DNA of 64,000 nt from positions 62,001 through 126,000 of the forward strand of contig VXYL01000056.1 in assembly GCA_009846005.1 (NCBI GenBank), in the 5' to 3' direction. The notes beneath the pieces are model-generated. The model did no database searches, was not told where the DNA came from, and saw nothing but the letters and a program-made list of their open reading frames with translations. This stretch comes from Gammaproteobacteria bacterium. Lineage in GTDB: Bacteria > Pseudomonadota > Gammaproteobacteria > Pseudomonadales > Azotimanducaceae. Numbering within the stretch: the first letter of the stretch is position 1; each line of letters opens with the position of its first letter. The position numbers and the translations under genes were made by a program. Below, one piece after another: positions 39,437 through 48,829 of the stretch.

Positions 39437-41809
39437 ATGTTACGCAAGCTGTTCAGCCGCAAACCGCGCCTCGATGCGGAGGATTCCGCCGTCAGGATCG
39501 CCGCCCTCGCCGATCTCGGGGACGGGGAACAAGCGACGTTCGCCCGCGTATTCCGTGACGATGCCGACCGGGACGTCCGCCTCAAGGCACTCGAGCGCCT
39601 GAACCGTCCCGACATCGTCTTCGAGCGCTTGGGCGATGAGCAAGTCGCCGCCGAAGCCCTTAGTCGACTGCTCAGCCTGATCGACGACGACACGCCGGCG
39701 ACGATTCGCAGTCATCCAGCGGTTCAGCGCGCCGCGCTTGCCTCCGCGGAGACGGCAGACGCCGCCCTTGCCGTCGCAAGGGACGTTGCGGACCCCGCTG
39801 TATTCGCAGCGGCGTTGGCCGAAAACCCCCGCGCCCGGGTGCGGCTTGCGGTCGCCGAAGCCACCTGGACTCCGGCGGCGCTGACCGAGATGGAAAAGAC
39901 CTCGCGCCGCCGGGACAAGTCGATGCATCGCGTGGCGCGCGAGCGGCTCGCTGCCCTACGCGCCGCTTCCCACCGCCGCGACGAGGAGGACACGCAGACC
40001 GAGTCGATCCTGGCCACCGCCGTGGCGCTCGAGGGGGGCGACCCACACTACGCAGCCCGGCGCGAAGCCATCGAGAGGGACTGGACCAACCACCTGGTCG
40101 CAATGGAGGCGACCGACCAAGAGCTTGCGCGGTTCAGTGTCGTGGCGCGCGATCTCAACGCTGTCGGTCGTCGTTTCCCGGCGCGGCTCAAGCCGGCGCA
40201 GGCACACCCTCCGGAGGTCGAGGTGGATTTCGGTGCGTTGCTGACGCGCGCCGAATCACTTCTCGCAACCGCCACCGGCTTCCTGAAGGCCGGTGCGGGC
40301 GAGGCGGTCTCGTCGGAAGACGCGAGACAATCCATCGACGACCTTGCCGCCGAGTGGAACACGGGCGCCGACGCCAAGCCACCCGGAGAGGAACTGAGTA
40401 CGAGGTTCCGTGAAGCGCTGGCGTCGGTGGCGGCTCGATTGCGCGATCACGAGCGAGCACAGGAACTGGCGCCCCAAGCCAAGGAGCTACTTGCGCGGGA
40501 CATCCCCGATCCCGAACACCCCCGTTTCGAGACTTTCGAGTCGGTGGTACGGGAGCTTCGCCGGCAGCGCGATGACGTCGACCACGTACTGGCGCGTTTC
40601 GCTTGGCCGGAGGACGTGCCGGAACTCGAGGAGATCACCGCGTTGAAGCAGCGCCAACGCGATCTCGTAGCGGCCGCGGAGCAGGCCGAGACGAATGCCG
40701 ATGCGATGCTCGATGAGATGGCCGACAAGATCTCCGAGCTAAGGCAGAGCATCGAAGACGGTGCTGTGCATGACGCCGAGGAACGCGAGCGTCGGCTTCG
40801 GGACGTTCTCAAGGGATTGCCCCGGGCCAAGGCCCAGCCGTTCAACGCCGACCTCGCGGAACTCGGCGCCCGGGTGCGCGAATTGCGCGATTGGCGAACC
40901 TATGCCCAAGCACCCCAGCGCGAGGCCTTGTGCCAGCAAATCGAGGAACTTGCCGACAACCCCATCGAACCACACGAACAGATGCAGGCCGTGAAGACGC
41001 TTCGCGACCAGTGGAACCAACTCGGTCCAGCGGACACGCGCCGCGACCGTGACCTGCGACGCCGATTCGACCGCGCTGCCGAACGCGCGTTCGAGCCCTG
41101 CCGTATCTATTTCAAGGAACAGGCCGAGCGGCGGGCTTTCAACCTAGAGCAGCGCCAGGCCATCGTGACAGCCCTGGAGGGATTCCTCGAGAACAACGAT
41201 TGGGACAACGCGGATTGGCGCGGCGTCGAGAAGATCCTCCGCCAGGCGCGCAACGAGTGGCGCCACTACCACCCGGTCGACCGCCGAGCGGGTCGCCAGC
41301 TCACGACCCGGTTCGAGGAGCTTGCCAGCGCGATCCACGCCCTGTTGAAAGCGGAATGGGACCGGAACATCGAGAAGAAGGAGGCAATCGTGGCCGATGC
41401 CATTGCCATCCGCGAATCCGGTGACCGTGTAACCGACCAGGCAGAGTCAATGAAGGGACTGCAACGCCGTTGGAAGGCTGTTGGCCCATTGCCGAGACGT
41501 GCCGACCAAAGGCTCTGGAAACAGTTCCGCGAGCAGTGCGACCAAGTCTTCGAGGCCCGCGCGGTCGTACTGGACCGGCACTCCCAACGCCGCCAGGTCG
41601 TCACCGACGCCGACGCGTTGATCACCGAGCTGGAGCGGCGACTGGAAATCGACCCCTCCCTGGACCGAAACATGATTGCCGACTACGAGCGCCGTCTGCA
41701 CGCGCTCGGAATGCTGCCGAAGGATGTCGAACGCCGCGCCGACGAAGTTCTGCGGGACGCCGATCGCATCGTCGTCGCCCGCCAAGCGGCGAATGCGTCA
41801 GACGAATGA
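39437..41809 (+). CDS. DUF349 domain protein
   Basis: A 790-residue, highly charged, mostly helical protein. The N-terminal third has HEAT-like repeats (AALADLGDGEQ, AALAENPRARVRLAVAEA), and the C-terminal half holds at least two DUF349 units, seen as RWKAVGPLPRRADQRLWKQF and QWNQLGPADTRRDRDLRRRF (each a W-x3-G-x4 helix pattern). No catalytic motif or membrane segment is seen. The ATG at 39437 was chosen because MLRKLFSRKP matches relatives. DUF349 proteins have no established biochemical function known to me. Confidence 0.88.
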   Translation: MLRKLFSRKPRLDAEDSAVRIAALADLGDGEQATFARVFRDDADRDVRLKALERLNRPDIVFERLGDEQVAAEALSRLLSLIDDDTPATIRSHPAVQRAALASAETADAALAVARDVADPAVFAAALAENPRARVRLAVAEATWTPAALTEMEKTSRRRDKSMHRVARERLAALRAASHRRDEEDTQTESILATAVALEGGDPHYAARREAIERDWTNHLVAMEATDQELARFSVVARDLNAVGRRFPARLKPAQAHPPEVEVDFGALLTRAESLLATATGFLKAGAGEAVSSEDARQSIDDLAAEWNTGADAKPPGEELSTRFREALASVAARLRDHERAQELAPQAKELLARDIPDPEHPRFETFESVVRELRRQRDDVDHVLARFAWPEDVPELEEITALKQRQRDLVAAAEQAETNADAMLDEMADKISELRQSIEDGAVHDAEERERRLRDVLKGLPRAKAQPFNADLAELGARVRELRDWRTYAQAPQREALCQQIEELADNPIEPHEQMQAVKTLRDQWNQLGPADTRRDRDLRRRFDRAAERAFEPCRIYFKEQAERRAFNLEQRQAIVTALEGFLENNDWDNADWRGVEKILRQARNEWRHYHPVDRRAGRQLTTRFEELASAIHALLKAEWDRNIEKKEAIVADAIAIRESGDRVTDQAESMKGLQRRWKAVGPLPRRADQRLWKQFREQCDQVFEARAVVLDRHSQRRQVVTDADALITELERRLEIDPSLDRNMIADYERRLHALGMLPKDVERRADEVLRDADRIVVARQAANASDE

Positions 41810-41833
41810 CCCGGGACAAGCCCGTCCCCTACG
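41810..41833. repeat. CGTAGGGG-family palindromic repeat between convergent genes
   Basis: CCCGGGACAAGCCCGTCCCC plus TACG fills the whole gap between the DUF349 stop (41809) and the histidine kinase. On the minus strand its TAG is the kinase stop codon. Confidence 0.88.
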
Positions 41834-43235
41834 AGTCCCGACCGGGTAGTTCCAGCCGCACGAGCGCGCCGCCGAGTTCGCTGTCGCCGAGTTCCAAGGT
41901 GCCCTGGTAGACCTCGGCGAGCTCCAGCGCGACAGCAAGTCCGATACCGTGGCCCGCGCTCTCGGTGTCCGCCCTCGCGCCCCTTCTCAGCACGCGTCGG
42001 CGATCGGCCGGGGCGATGCCGTCGCCGTCGTCCTCGATCAGGATCGCGACCGTGCCATCTGCTCCGCGTACCGAGATCCGCACGCGTTTGCTGGTGTACT
42101 TGAACGCGTTCTCGATCACGTTGCCCAGCATTTCAAGCAGATCCCGCTCGTCCACCCGTACGGCGAGCGGTGCGTCGACCAGCTCGAGGTCGACCGCTTT
42201 TTCGGCGTAGGCACGCTCCAAGGCGTGGCCGATCCGGGCCGCTACGGGCGACACGGGAACCGCCTTCGCGGGCATTACCGTGCGTACCGCTGCGGCCCGC
42301 GAGAGCTGATGCGTGACCGTGGTTTCCATGCGTTCGACCTGGTCGTTCATGACGTTCGCGCTGGACCCGTTGATCTCCCGCATGGCGTTCTTCATTACCG
42401 CGAGCGGGGTTTTCAGGCTGTGCGCCAAGTCGTCCATGGCACGCCGATAGCGGTCGCGGTTGGCCTTTTCGTAGGCGATGAAGCGGTTGAGATTGCGGGC
42501 AAGTCCCGACAACTCGCGGGGATAGTCGTCCCCGATGTCGCCCCGTGAGCCTGCCTCCATACTGCGTAGCCGCGTGGCCATGCGCCGCACCGGCGCGAGA
42601 CCCCAACGCACCGCCGCGAGCTGAATGACCACGAATACGATGGCGGCGCTCAACAGTCCGATGGTGGTATTGCGACGGAACTCCGTTATCTGCCGACGGA
42701 AGGGCGCTCGATCCGTCAGCACCCAGAACGTGAGTTCCGCGTCGCCGAGGTCCTCCCAGACCACCGTGTACGCCAAGACGAACCGGGACGGCCCGCTGGA
42801 TGTCGCGGCGACCTCGAAGGCCGACTCGCCCGGCGCAGGGCGTCGGCCCAGCGGCGGCTGCTTGCCGATGTCGCCGGCGCTGACCACGCTCGAAGGAGAA
42901 CGCCAGATGACGCCGTCCCGTGCACGCTCGACATAGGCGTAGAGTCCCGAGTCGGGTCGGGCCAGGCGCGGCTCTCCTAGTTCGGTGCCGAAAGCGAGTT
43001 CGTTGGCCTCGTCCTGTGCGGCGCTCAGCAGGCCGTGGGCGACGGCGCGGAGTTGCTCTTCTGCACCCGCGCGAACGGCGGACTTGAACGAGCGATCCAG
43101 CACCCATCCCACGGCGCCTAGACAGGTTCCAAGCACCAGGGCCGTGATCAACAGCAGCCGGGCCTGCAGTCCGAGAATCCGGCGAAACACGCCGCCGCCG
43201 CGCACACCCTTGGTCGCTCCGTCGTCCGGCATCAT
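41829..43235 (-). CDS. PhoQ-like sensor histidine kinase
   Basis: A 468-residue membrane kinase. Two transmembrane helices (about residues 25-45 and 190-210) enclose a periplasmic sensor domain; a HAMP-like linker follows (APVRRMATRLRSME). The H box reads MDDLAHSLKTPLAVM, as in PhoQ rather than EnvZ-type kinases; N box GNVIENAFKYT and G boxes DDGDGIAP and GHGIGLAVA are intact. The ATG at 43235 (second M follows) has a better purine-rich upstream region than the GTG at 43277. It lies 60 nt after the response regulator gene. The stop is the TAG of a repeat element. Signal unknown. Confidence 0.9.
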   Translation of the reverse strand: MMPDDGATKGVRGGGVFRRILGLQARLLLITALVLGTCLGAVGWVLDRSFKSAVRAGAEEQLRAVAHGLLSAAQDEANELAFGTELGEPRLARPDSGLYAYVERARDGVIWRSPSSVVSAGDIGKQPPLGRRPAPGESAFEVAATSSGPSRFVLAYTVVWEDLGDAELTFWVLTDRAPFRRQITEFRRNTTIGLLSAAIVFVVIQLAAVRWGLAPVRRMATRLRSMEAGSRGDIGDDYPRELSGLARNLNRFIAYEKANRDRYRRAMDDLAHSLKTPLAVMKNAMREINGSSANVMNDQVERMETTVTHQLSRAAAVRTVMPAKAVPVSPVAARIGHALERAYAEKAVDLELVDAPLAVRVDERDLLEMLGNVIENAFKYTSKRVRISVRGADGTVAILIEDDGDGIAPADRRRVLRRGARADTESAGHGIGLAVALELAEVYQGTLELGDSELGGALVRLELPGRDS

Positions 43236-43295
43236 TGGCTCGATTTCCACCGCCCCGATGGTGCCACCGCCCGCCACCGGACGCGACCGTCAGAC

Positions 43296-43976
43296 CTAGG
43301 CGTCCAAGGCCAAGGCGAACCGGTACCCCTGGCCGCGGACAGTCCTTATGGGTTTCAGGCTGCCCGCCGGATCCAGCTTGCGACGCAGGCGACCGATGAA
43401 AACCTCGATGACATTGCTGTCGCGGTCGAAGTCCTGCTCGTAGAGGTGCTCGGTGAGTTCGGCCTTGGACACCACTCGGGATGGATTCAACGCCAAGAAC
43501 TCCAGGAGGCGGTACTCGAAGGCGGTCAGTTCCACCAATGCACCGGCGATGCGTACTTCCTTGCTGGACGTGTCGAGCTTCATCGGGCCGTGTTCGATCA
43601 CCGACGACGCGAACCCCGCAGCCCGACGGATGAGAACCTTCACGCGGGCCAAGAGTTCCTCCATGTGGAACGGCTTGGTGAGGTAGTCGTCGGCACCGGC
43701 TTCGAGGCCGCCCACCTTGTCGCGCCAATCGCTGCGCGCCGTGAGGATCAGTACGGGGACGTCGTTGCCCTCACGGCGCAGGGTCCGGATCAGGTCGATC
43801 CCGGTGAGTTTCGGCAATCCCAAATCGATGACGGCGGCGTCGTAGGCGTATTCGCGGGCGTAGTACAGCCCCTCCTCCCCGTCGCCGGCCATGTCCACCA
43901 CGAAGTCGTTCTCTCGCAGAAACCTGTCCACCTGCGCGGCGAGCAGCACTTCGTCTTCGACGATCAAGAGTCGCAT
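43296..43976 (-). CDS. PhoP/OmpR-family response regulator
   Basis: 226 residues: a receiver domain (MRLLIVEDE, phospho-acceptor in AAVIDLGLPKLTG, switch residues LTARSDW, conserved K in DDYLTKPF) and a winged-helix DNA-binding domain (ELTAFEYRLLEFLA, GRLRRKLDP, RTVRGQGYRF). It precedes the PhoQ-like kinase, and a PepSY protein gene lies just upstream on the same strand, so the three probably form one operon. Confidence 0.95.
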   Translation of the reverse strand: MRLLIVEDEVLLAAQVDRFLRENDFVVDMAGDGEEGLYYAREYAYDAAVIDLGLPKLTGIDLIRTLRREGNDVPVLILTARSDWRDKVGGLEAGADDYLTKPFHMEELLARVKVLIRRAAGFASSVIEHGPMKLDTSSKEVRIAGALVELTAFEYRLLEFLALNPSRVVSKAELTEHLYEQDFDRDSNVIEVFIGRLRRKLDPAGSLKPIRTVRGQGYRFALALDA

Positions 43977-44003
43977 GGGTGTCTCGCGCCGCGTCGGTTA
44001 GCG

Positions 44004-44372
44004 TTAGAATTCGGGGTTCTCGTGAATACGGCCCCGGTCGTCAACGAACACCGTCTTGACCCGCCCCTCGATATCCACGCGGACCCGGTAACCTGGTTGC
44101 TTCGGTCGCGCCGCCGCAGGTCGCGCCGTCGCCCGGGAGGACGACACCACTCGGCCCCCGTAGGCCTGGCGAACGATGGCCGTGGCGTCCTCGAGCGAAA
44201 CCCGCGCCGGTTCTCGGGGCGCAGGCTCGTTCTCCCGATCCGGCTCCCGGGTTGATGGCGGTTGTTCTTCCGTCGGCGCCTCGGATGGTTCACTCGCCTC
44301 GCGAGGCGTGTCGGCCGCGTAGCCGGCAAGCGTCCCCAAGGCGAGCACGGCGCCAAGGACGTATCTATGCAT
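44004..44372 (-). CDS. PepSY domain periplasmic protein
   Basis: A 122-residue protein with a signal peptide (HRYVLGAVLALGTLAGYAA), a Pro/Glu-rich linker and a C-terminal PepSY domain (SLEDATAIVRQAYGGRVVSS...GYRVRVDIEGRVKTVFVDDRGRI). PepSY domains inhibit proteases or act as sensors of envelope processes. The ATG at 44372 has GGAG five nt upstream. It lies 27 nt before the response regulator, suggesting a part in signalling to the kinase. Confidence 0.85.
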   Translation of the reverse strand: MHRYVLGAVLALGTLAGYAADTPREASEPSEAPTEEQPPSTREPDRENEPAPREPARVSLEDATAIVRQAYGGRVVSSSRATARPAAARPKQPGYRVRVDIEGRVKTVFVDDRGRIHENPEF

Positions 44373-44427
44373 ATGCACTCCGCTTCCCTAGCGGCCATGT
44401 CATTCTACTCCTGCAACGTTCCACCGC

Positions 44428-44940
44428 TCAGGCCGGACCGACCGTCACCCGTACGCGGACGGTCTCACCGGGGCGTCGCTGCATGCGGGCCTGGTAGCTC
44501 TGGCCGGCGTATTCGTAGGTAACGAGGTAGCCGGTCACTTCCCGCCGGTAGGTCGTCTCGTCAACGACCTCGCAAACCTGACGCCGTACACGTCGGTCCG
44601 ATACGACGCGGCGGCGCCGGTCCTCGCGGCTGATGTCGGCGGCAATGCTACCGCCGATCAGGGCGCCCACGACCGCCCCGACCTGCTTGTTGCGCTTCTT
44701 GTGGCCGACGGCATTGCCAACCGCGCCGCCGATCAAGGCACCGAGCAAGGGGGAGGTTGCGCTATGCGACACGACACGCGCTGGCACGTCCTCGAACCAG
44801 CAGTGCTCCTTGGGTTCGACATGCGCCACGGTTTCGACAATCGGCTCGACGTCGGTGACCGGGGCATGGGCATAGTGAACGTCGGCCATCGCGTTGGTGG
44901 TCACGATCGCGGCGCCGAGCATCAGGCTCTGTTTCCACAT
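44428..44940 (-). CDS. Glycine zipper 2TM domain protein
   Basis: A 170-residue exported protein with a signal peptide (LMLGAAIVTTNAMA) and a glycine zipper 2TM segment of the 17-kDa antigen type: PLLGALIGGAVGNAVGHKK followed by VGAVVGALIGGSIAADI. The C-terminal part contains CEVVDETTYRREVTGYLVTYEY, common in this family. Such proteins are outer-membrane associated. The ATG at 44940 was chosen as it gives the signal peptide directly. Function unknown. Confidence 0.85.
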   Translation of the reverse strand: MWKQSLMLGAAIVTTNAMADVHYAHAPVTDVEPIVETVAHVEPKEHCWFEDVPARVVSHSATSPLLGALIGGAVGNAVGHKKRNKQVGAVVGALIGGSIAADISREDRRRRVVSDRRVRRQVCEVVDETTYRREVTGYLVTYEYAGQSYQARMQRRPGETVRVRVTVGPA

Positions 44941-45026
44941 GGCTAGACTCCGTTGGCGTTGATGGAAAACACGCCCGGGAGTATCGGGGCGCGGAACTGA
45001 ACGAAGTCTGAACAACGTTGCCGGCG

Positions 45027-45956
45027 CTAGCGCCGGGCTGCCCCCTGGAATCGCAAACCCGACACGCGGTGATCGTCATCGAGGTCCACCACGATGTCCG
45101 CACTCGACGGCAGGATCGCCAACATGCGACGGGTGATGCGCTCGTAGTGCTCAACGAACCGATGGACGTCCGCAGCGCTCAATCGTAGTTCCTGCGGGCG
45201 TTCGCCCTCCTGCTGCACGCGCCAGCGGCGGACCGCGTCGAGGCTCGGCACCTTGAGGAAGACCATCATCTCGAGGTCGCCGTTGAGCTCGGCATAGGAT
45301 CCTGCCAGGGCATTCTCGATGTGCGACCGCCATCGCCTTTCCCCATCGGATTCCCGCTCTAGCGCATTGATGGGCTCGTCGACGGGGTGTTCGGCGGCCT
45401 GCGCCCCCACGCACCAGCCCTCAAGCACCACAACGTCGACGCCTCCATCAAGCCTTGCAAAACCCGACCGCGTGTCCGTCCCTTTGTCGAAACGCGGCAC
45501 CTCGACCACGCCCGGTTGCCGGAGTGCCGCCATCGCCTCGCGAAGCCGCTCCACGGCGTGCGTACCCGGTGGGCCTCGGGTGGCCAAGAGCGGATGCACG
45601 GTCTGCGCCAGCCGCTGCCGCTCTTCCCTGGTGAGGTAGAAGTCATCGATGGAGAGGACCTCGATCCGAGCACCGAAAACCGTTCCGGCTGCGGCGATCA
45701 ACCGACCCAAGGTGGACTTACCAGCGCCTTGTCCGCCGCCGATTCCAACGGTCGCGATTTCCCGTCGACGCCAATCGTCCACCAGCAATGCCGCCAGTTG
45801 ACGATAGTCGTCGGGTGCGTTGGTATCCAAGCATCGGTAGCAACGTCGCACCGCGTCGCTTGGCACCACGTTCGCCAGGCCGGCAATCCGCATTGGCGTC
45901 GTCACGGCGTTACCATCGCTCGACGCAACCCCTTCGTTCGCCTCGGCAAGACACAT
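45027..45956 (-). CDS. D-glycerate 3-kinase (GLYK type)
   Basis: A 309-residue P-loop kinase of the plant/fungal GLYK type, which phosphorylates D-glycerate to 3-phosphoglycerate. Evidence: Walker A GGGQGAGKST, LSIDDFYLTREERQRLAQ, HPLLATRGPPGTHAVE, PRFDKGTD and VVLEGWCVGA, in the order of the family. It is unrelated to bacterial GarK/GlxK. The gene is divergent from the DoxX gene with only 19 bp between starts. No photorespiratory or serine-cycle genes are adjacent. Confidence 0.87.
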   Translation of the reverse strand: MCLAEANEGVASSDGNAVTTPMRIAGLANVVPSDAVRRCYRCLDTNAPDDYRQLAALLVDDWRRREIATVGIGGGQGAGKSTLGRLIAAAGTVFGARIEVLSIDDFYLTREERQRLAQTVHPLLATRGPPGTHAVERLREAMAALRQPGVVEVPRFDKGTDTRSGFARLDGGVDVVVLEGWCVGAQAAEHPVDEPINALERESDGERRWRSHIENALAGSYAELNGDLEMMVFLKVPSLDAVRRWRVQQEGERPQELRLSAADVHRFVEHYERITRRMLAILPSSADIVVDLDDDHRVSGLRFQGAARR

Positions 45957-45975
45957 ACGTCAATCGGGAGAGACC

Positions 45976-46575
45976 ATGAATCCTATCGCAACCTACAACC
46001 GGGTCTACGACACGACGCTCGACCGACTCAAACCCTTGGACGGCGTTCCGCCACTTTTGCTGAGGTTGATCCTCGCCCCGGTGATGATTCAGGCGGGGTG
46101 GTTGAAGTTCAAGTATTTCGAGTACCAGGCCGAGAGCTTCGGATCCGACTTGGGTCTGCCGCTGCCTGAACTGATGGTGTTCCTCGCCGGAAGCGCCGAG
46201 CTTGTCGGCGGCACCATGCTGGTAGTTGGATTGGCGACACGCCTCGTGGCGATACCACTGATGATCACCATGCTGGTCGCTGCTCTCACGGTGCATTGGG
46301 AAAACGGCTGGTTGGCGCTATCCGACGCATCGAGTTGGTTGGCCAACGACCGAATCATGGAGGCCGTTCCGCGCAAGGCGCGGATCATTTCCATCTTGAA
46401 GGAACACGGCAACTATTCATGGCTGACCGGTCGCGGCTCGGTGACGATTCTCAACAACGGCATCGAGTTCGCCGCGATGTACTTCGTGATGCTGCTGTCG
46501 CTGTTCTTCACCGGCGGCGGGAGGTACACCAGCATCGACTACTGGCTGGCAAAAGCCACTAGGCGTTCCGTTTGA
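45976..46575 (+). CDS. DoxX family membrane protein
   Basis: A 199-residue membrane protein with about four helices and DoxX-type sequences: LRLILAPVMIQAGWLKF, VFLAGSAELVGGTMLVVGLATRLVAIPL and a late HWENGW. An ATG with GGGAGAG upstream opens the gene. DoxX-like proteins have been linked to quinone/thiol redox processes, but no function can be assigned here. A CGTAGGGG-family repeat (46576-46603) begins directly after the stop. Confidence 0.85.
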   Translation: MNPIATYNRVYDTTLDRLKPLDGVPPLLLRLILAPVMIQAGWLKFKYFEYQAESFGSDLGLPLPELMVFLAGSAELVGGTMLVVGLATRLVAIPLMITMLVAALTVHWENGWLALSDASSWLANDRIMEAVPRKARIISILKEHGNYSWLTGRGSVTILNNGIEFAAMYFVMLLSLFFTGGGRYTSIDYWLAKATRRSV

Positions 46576-46603
46576 GCGGGACGGGACGAGCCCGTCCCCT
46601 ACG
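46576..46603. repeat. CGTAGGGG-family palindromic repeat after the DoxX gene
   Basis: GCGGGACGGGACGAGCCCGT followed by CCCCTACG starts at the first base after the DoxX stop and lies between that gene and convergent dinG. Its position suggests a role as a transcript end. Confidence 0.85.
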
Positions 46604-46625
46604 GGCGCCGCCCCGTCGCCGGGGT

Positions 46626-48710
46626 CTAGATTTCCAAATGGTACGGGGGCAGCGCGGCGAGCAGCGACTCGCCGTATCGGCGGGTGCGGATTCGCCGGTC
46701 GAGCAACGTAATCCGTCCCTCGTCGGTTTCGTTGCGAATCAGCCGGCCACATGCCTGCACGAGCCGCAGTGAGGCGTCCGGCAGGGACAGTTCCATGAAC
46801 GGATTGCGGCCCTGGTTCACCAGCCACTCCGCGACCGCCTGGTCGACCGGGTTGTCCGGCACCGCGAAGGGAATGCGCGCCATGATGACGTGGCGGCAGT
46901 AGTCGCCGGGCAGGTCGACGCCCTCCGCAAAGCTCGCAAGGCCGAACAGGTAGCTCGCCTGGCCTTCGTCGATCGCCTCGGTGTGATCTCGAATAAGGCG
47001 CTGCTTCGATGCCTCTCCCTGCAGCCGGCAGTTCGATCGAAGTTCCTCCGGCAGCGACTCCACCACGGCATTGAACTGCCACCACGAGTTGAACAAGACC
47101 AGTGCGCTCCGTTCCAGGCGCAGGAGATCCGGCAGCAACGAAGCGATTTCCTCCGTGTGGTCTTCGGACGCCGTGGGCTCGGCGCGCATCCTCGGCACGG
47201 AGAACGTCGCGACGCGCTTGAAGTCGAACGGACTGGCTATGCGCGACTCCCGCACCGCATCCACCAGTCCCGCGCTTTCGCGGAACCGGCCGAACGTGCC
47301 CAGCGCGCAGAGCGTGGCCGAGGTGGCGAGTGCGCCGTGGCAGCCACTCCATAGCCTGTCGTTCAGAATCTCGCCGGGCATGAGCGGAACGCTGGTGAGG
47401 GCGACGTCTTCGCGGCTTTCCGCCAAACCCCTGGAGACCCACCGGGCCGCCGATACCGACGAACTGTTCCCGTAGTCGCTGAACAAGGCTTCGGCGCTGG
47501 CCGCACGAGAAGCCAACTGGCCGATGGTCGGGCGCCAGGACTCCGCCTGTTCCGCGTTTGGCCAGTCGAGGTTGCCTTCGACGACCTCGTCGAGGTCGTT
47601 CCCCAACTCGCCGAGAATCGCGGCGACACCACCGAAGGACTCGCCAAGCGGTACCGACGCCTCGGCGAGCGGTTCCGGAATCTCCCCCAACGGGAAACGG
47701 TACGTTTCGGTGTCCGTGTCACGAGGCTCGAACGGCAGATCGCCGACAATCGTTCCAACCGTGGCGATCAGATCGTCGGCGCCGCCCGCCTCTTCCGCCA
47801 ACCGTTCCCGGGCACGTTGAACTTCGCGGGGTTGGTCGAAGCGCCTTGCCATCGTCTCCATGCTCGTCGAGACCTGCTTCAACCACTCGGCGCAGCCGCG
47901 CAACGCCGCGTGGGCGGTGAACTGATCCCGGGTCTTGTCGGGCAGGTGATGGGCTTCGTCGAGCACGAAGATGGTCTCGGCGGGATCGGGCAGCACCACG
48001 CCGCCGCCGATTCGAAGGTCCGTCAGCACCAGGTCGTGGTTGGCGACGACGACGTCCGCGTCGGCCACATCGGCGCGGGCACGGAACACCGGGCATTGGT
48101 GGTAGTACTTGCAGCGTCGACCGTGGCAGCCGACGCGATCGTTGGTGACGGGCGTCCAGGCGGTCGGGGCCACGCCGTCCGCCCAGTTGTCGAGGTCGCC
48201 ATCCCAGGTGCCGGTGTCGAATGCCGTCTCGAGCCGCCGGTACGTCTTAAGGTGTTCGGCATCGGGCGGGCCGTACAGCCGCTCGCGTTCCGGATCGTAG
48301 GCAAGGCGGTCCTCGAGGCGCTGCAGGCAGACATACCGACTGCGCCCCTTGGCGATGGTGAAGCTGAAGTCCAGGTTGGCGTTGCGCTTGAGATCCGGCA
48401 GATCGCGCAGCGCCACCTGTTCCTGCAATGCCACGGTGGCGGTGGAGATCACCACCCGCTTGTCACGCGCCTTCGCGATGGGAATGGCGGCGAGACAATA
48501 GGCCGCCGTCTTCCCTGTACCCGTACCGGCTTCAACGACGCACAGGCGATCATCCTCGGTCAGACCCCGGGCGATATCGGCGATCATCTGCCGCTGACCA
48601 CGGCGCGCCCTGAACCCGCGGTTGCCGAGCCAAGTCGAATAGGCGCTTTGGATCGTCGCCTTCAACTCGTCGGTCAGTTCTGGTGAGGATGAGTCTGGCA
48701 ACTTCGCCAC
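46626..48710 (-). CDS. dinG: ATP-dependent DNA helicase DinG
   Basis: About 694 residues of an XPD-like superfamily 2 helicase, 5'-3' polarity in E. coli DinG. Walker A is EAGTGTGKTAAY, the DEAH box is VLDEAHH, and the C-terminal motif VI region is QACGRLIRNETDEGRI. The four Fe-S cysteines are visible: one in SRYVCLQR and three in GCHGRRCKYYHQC. The start is uncertain; a GTG at 48710 fits the family N-terminus (LTDELKATIQSAY soon after), while the open frame runs well upstream. Confidence 0.93.
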   Translation of the reverse strand: MAKLPDSSSPELTDELKATIQSAYSTWLGNRGFRARRGQRQMIADIARGLTEDDRLCVVEAGTGTGKTAAYCLAAIPIAKARDKRVVISTATVALQEQVALRDLPDLKRNANLDFSFTIAKGRSRYVCLQRLEDRLAYDPERERLYGPPDAEHLKTYRRLETAFDTGTWDGDLDNWADGVAPTAWTPVTNDRVGCHGRRCKYYHQCPVFRARADVADADVVVANHDLVLTDLRIGGGVVLPDPAETIFVLDEAHHLPDKTRDQFTAHAALRGCAEWLKQVSTSMETMARRFDQPREVQRARERLAEEAGGADDLIATVGTIVGDLPFEPRDTDTETYRFPLGEIPEPLAEASVPLGESFGGVAAILGELGNDLDEVVEGNLDWPNAEQAESWRPTIGQLASRAASAEALFSDYGNSSSVSAARWVSRGLAESREDVALTSVPLMPGEILNDRLWSGCHGALATSATLCALGTFGRFRESAGLVDAVRESRIASPFDFKRVATFSVPRMRAEPTASEDHTEEIASLLPDLLRLERSALVLFNSWWQFNAVVESLPEELRSNCRLQGEASKQRLIRDHTEAIDEGQASYLFGLASFAEGVDLPGDYCRHVIMARIPFAVPDNPVDQAVAEWLVNQGRNPFMELSLPDASLRLVQACGRLIRNETDEGRITLLDRRIRTRRYGESLLAALPPYHLEI

Positions 48711-48829
48711 GCCGGATAGGAGAGCCTTACCGAGACAGTAACCCAAGCATCCCCCACATTGGCAGCGAGTCCAATACACCGGGTCGATCTCGCACAACCT
48801 TTTCGGTGTACGACTGTTAGACTGCCCCG

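Noticed and set aside
46417-47442. Reverse-strand 341-codon open frame across the DoxX/dinG boundary
   Set aside because: It is an out-of-frame shadow of dinG and of the DoxX gene, with no domain.
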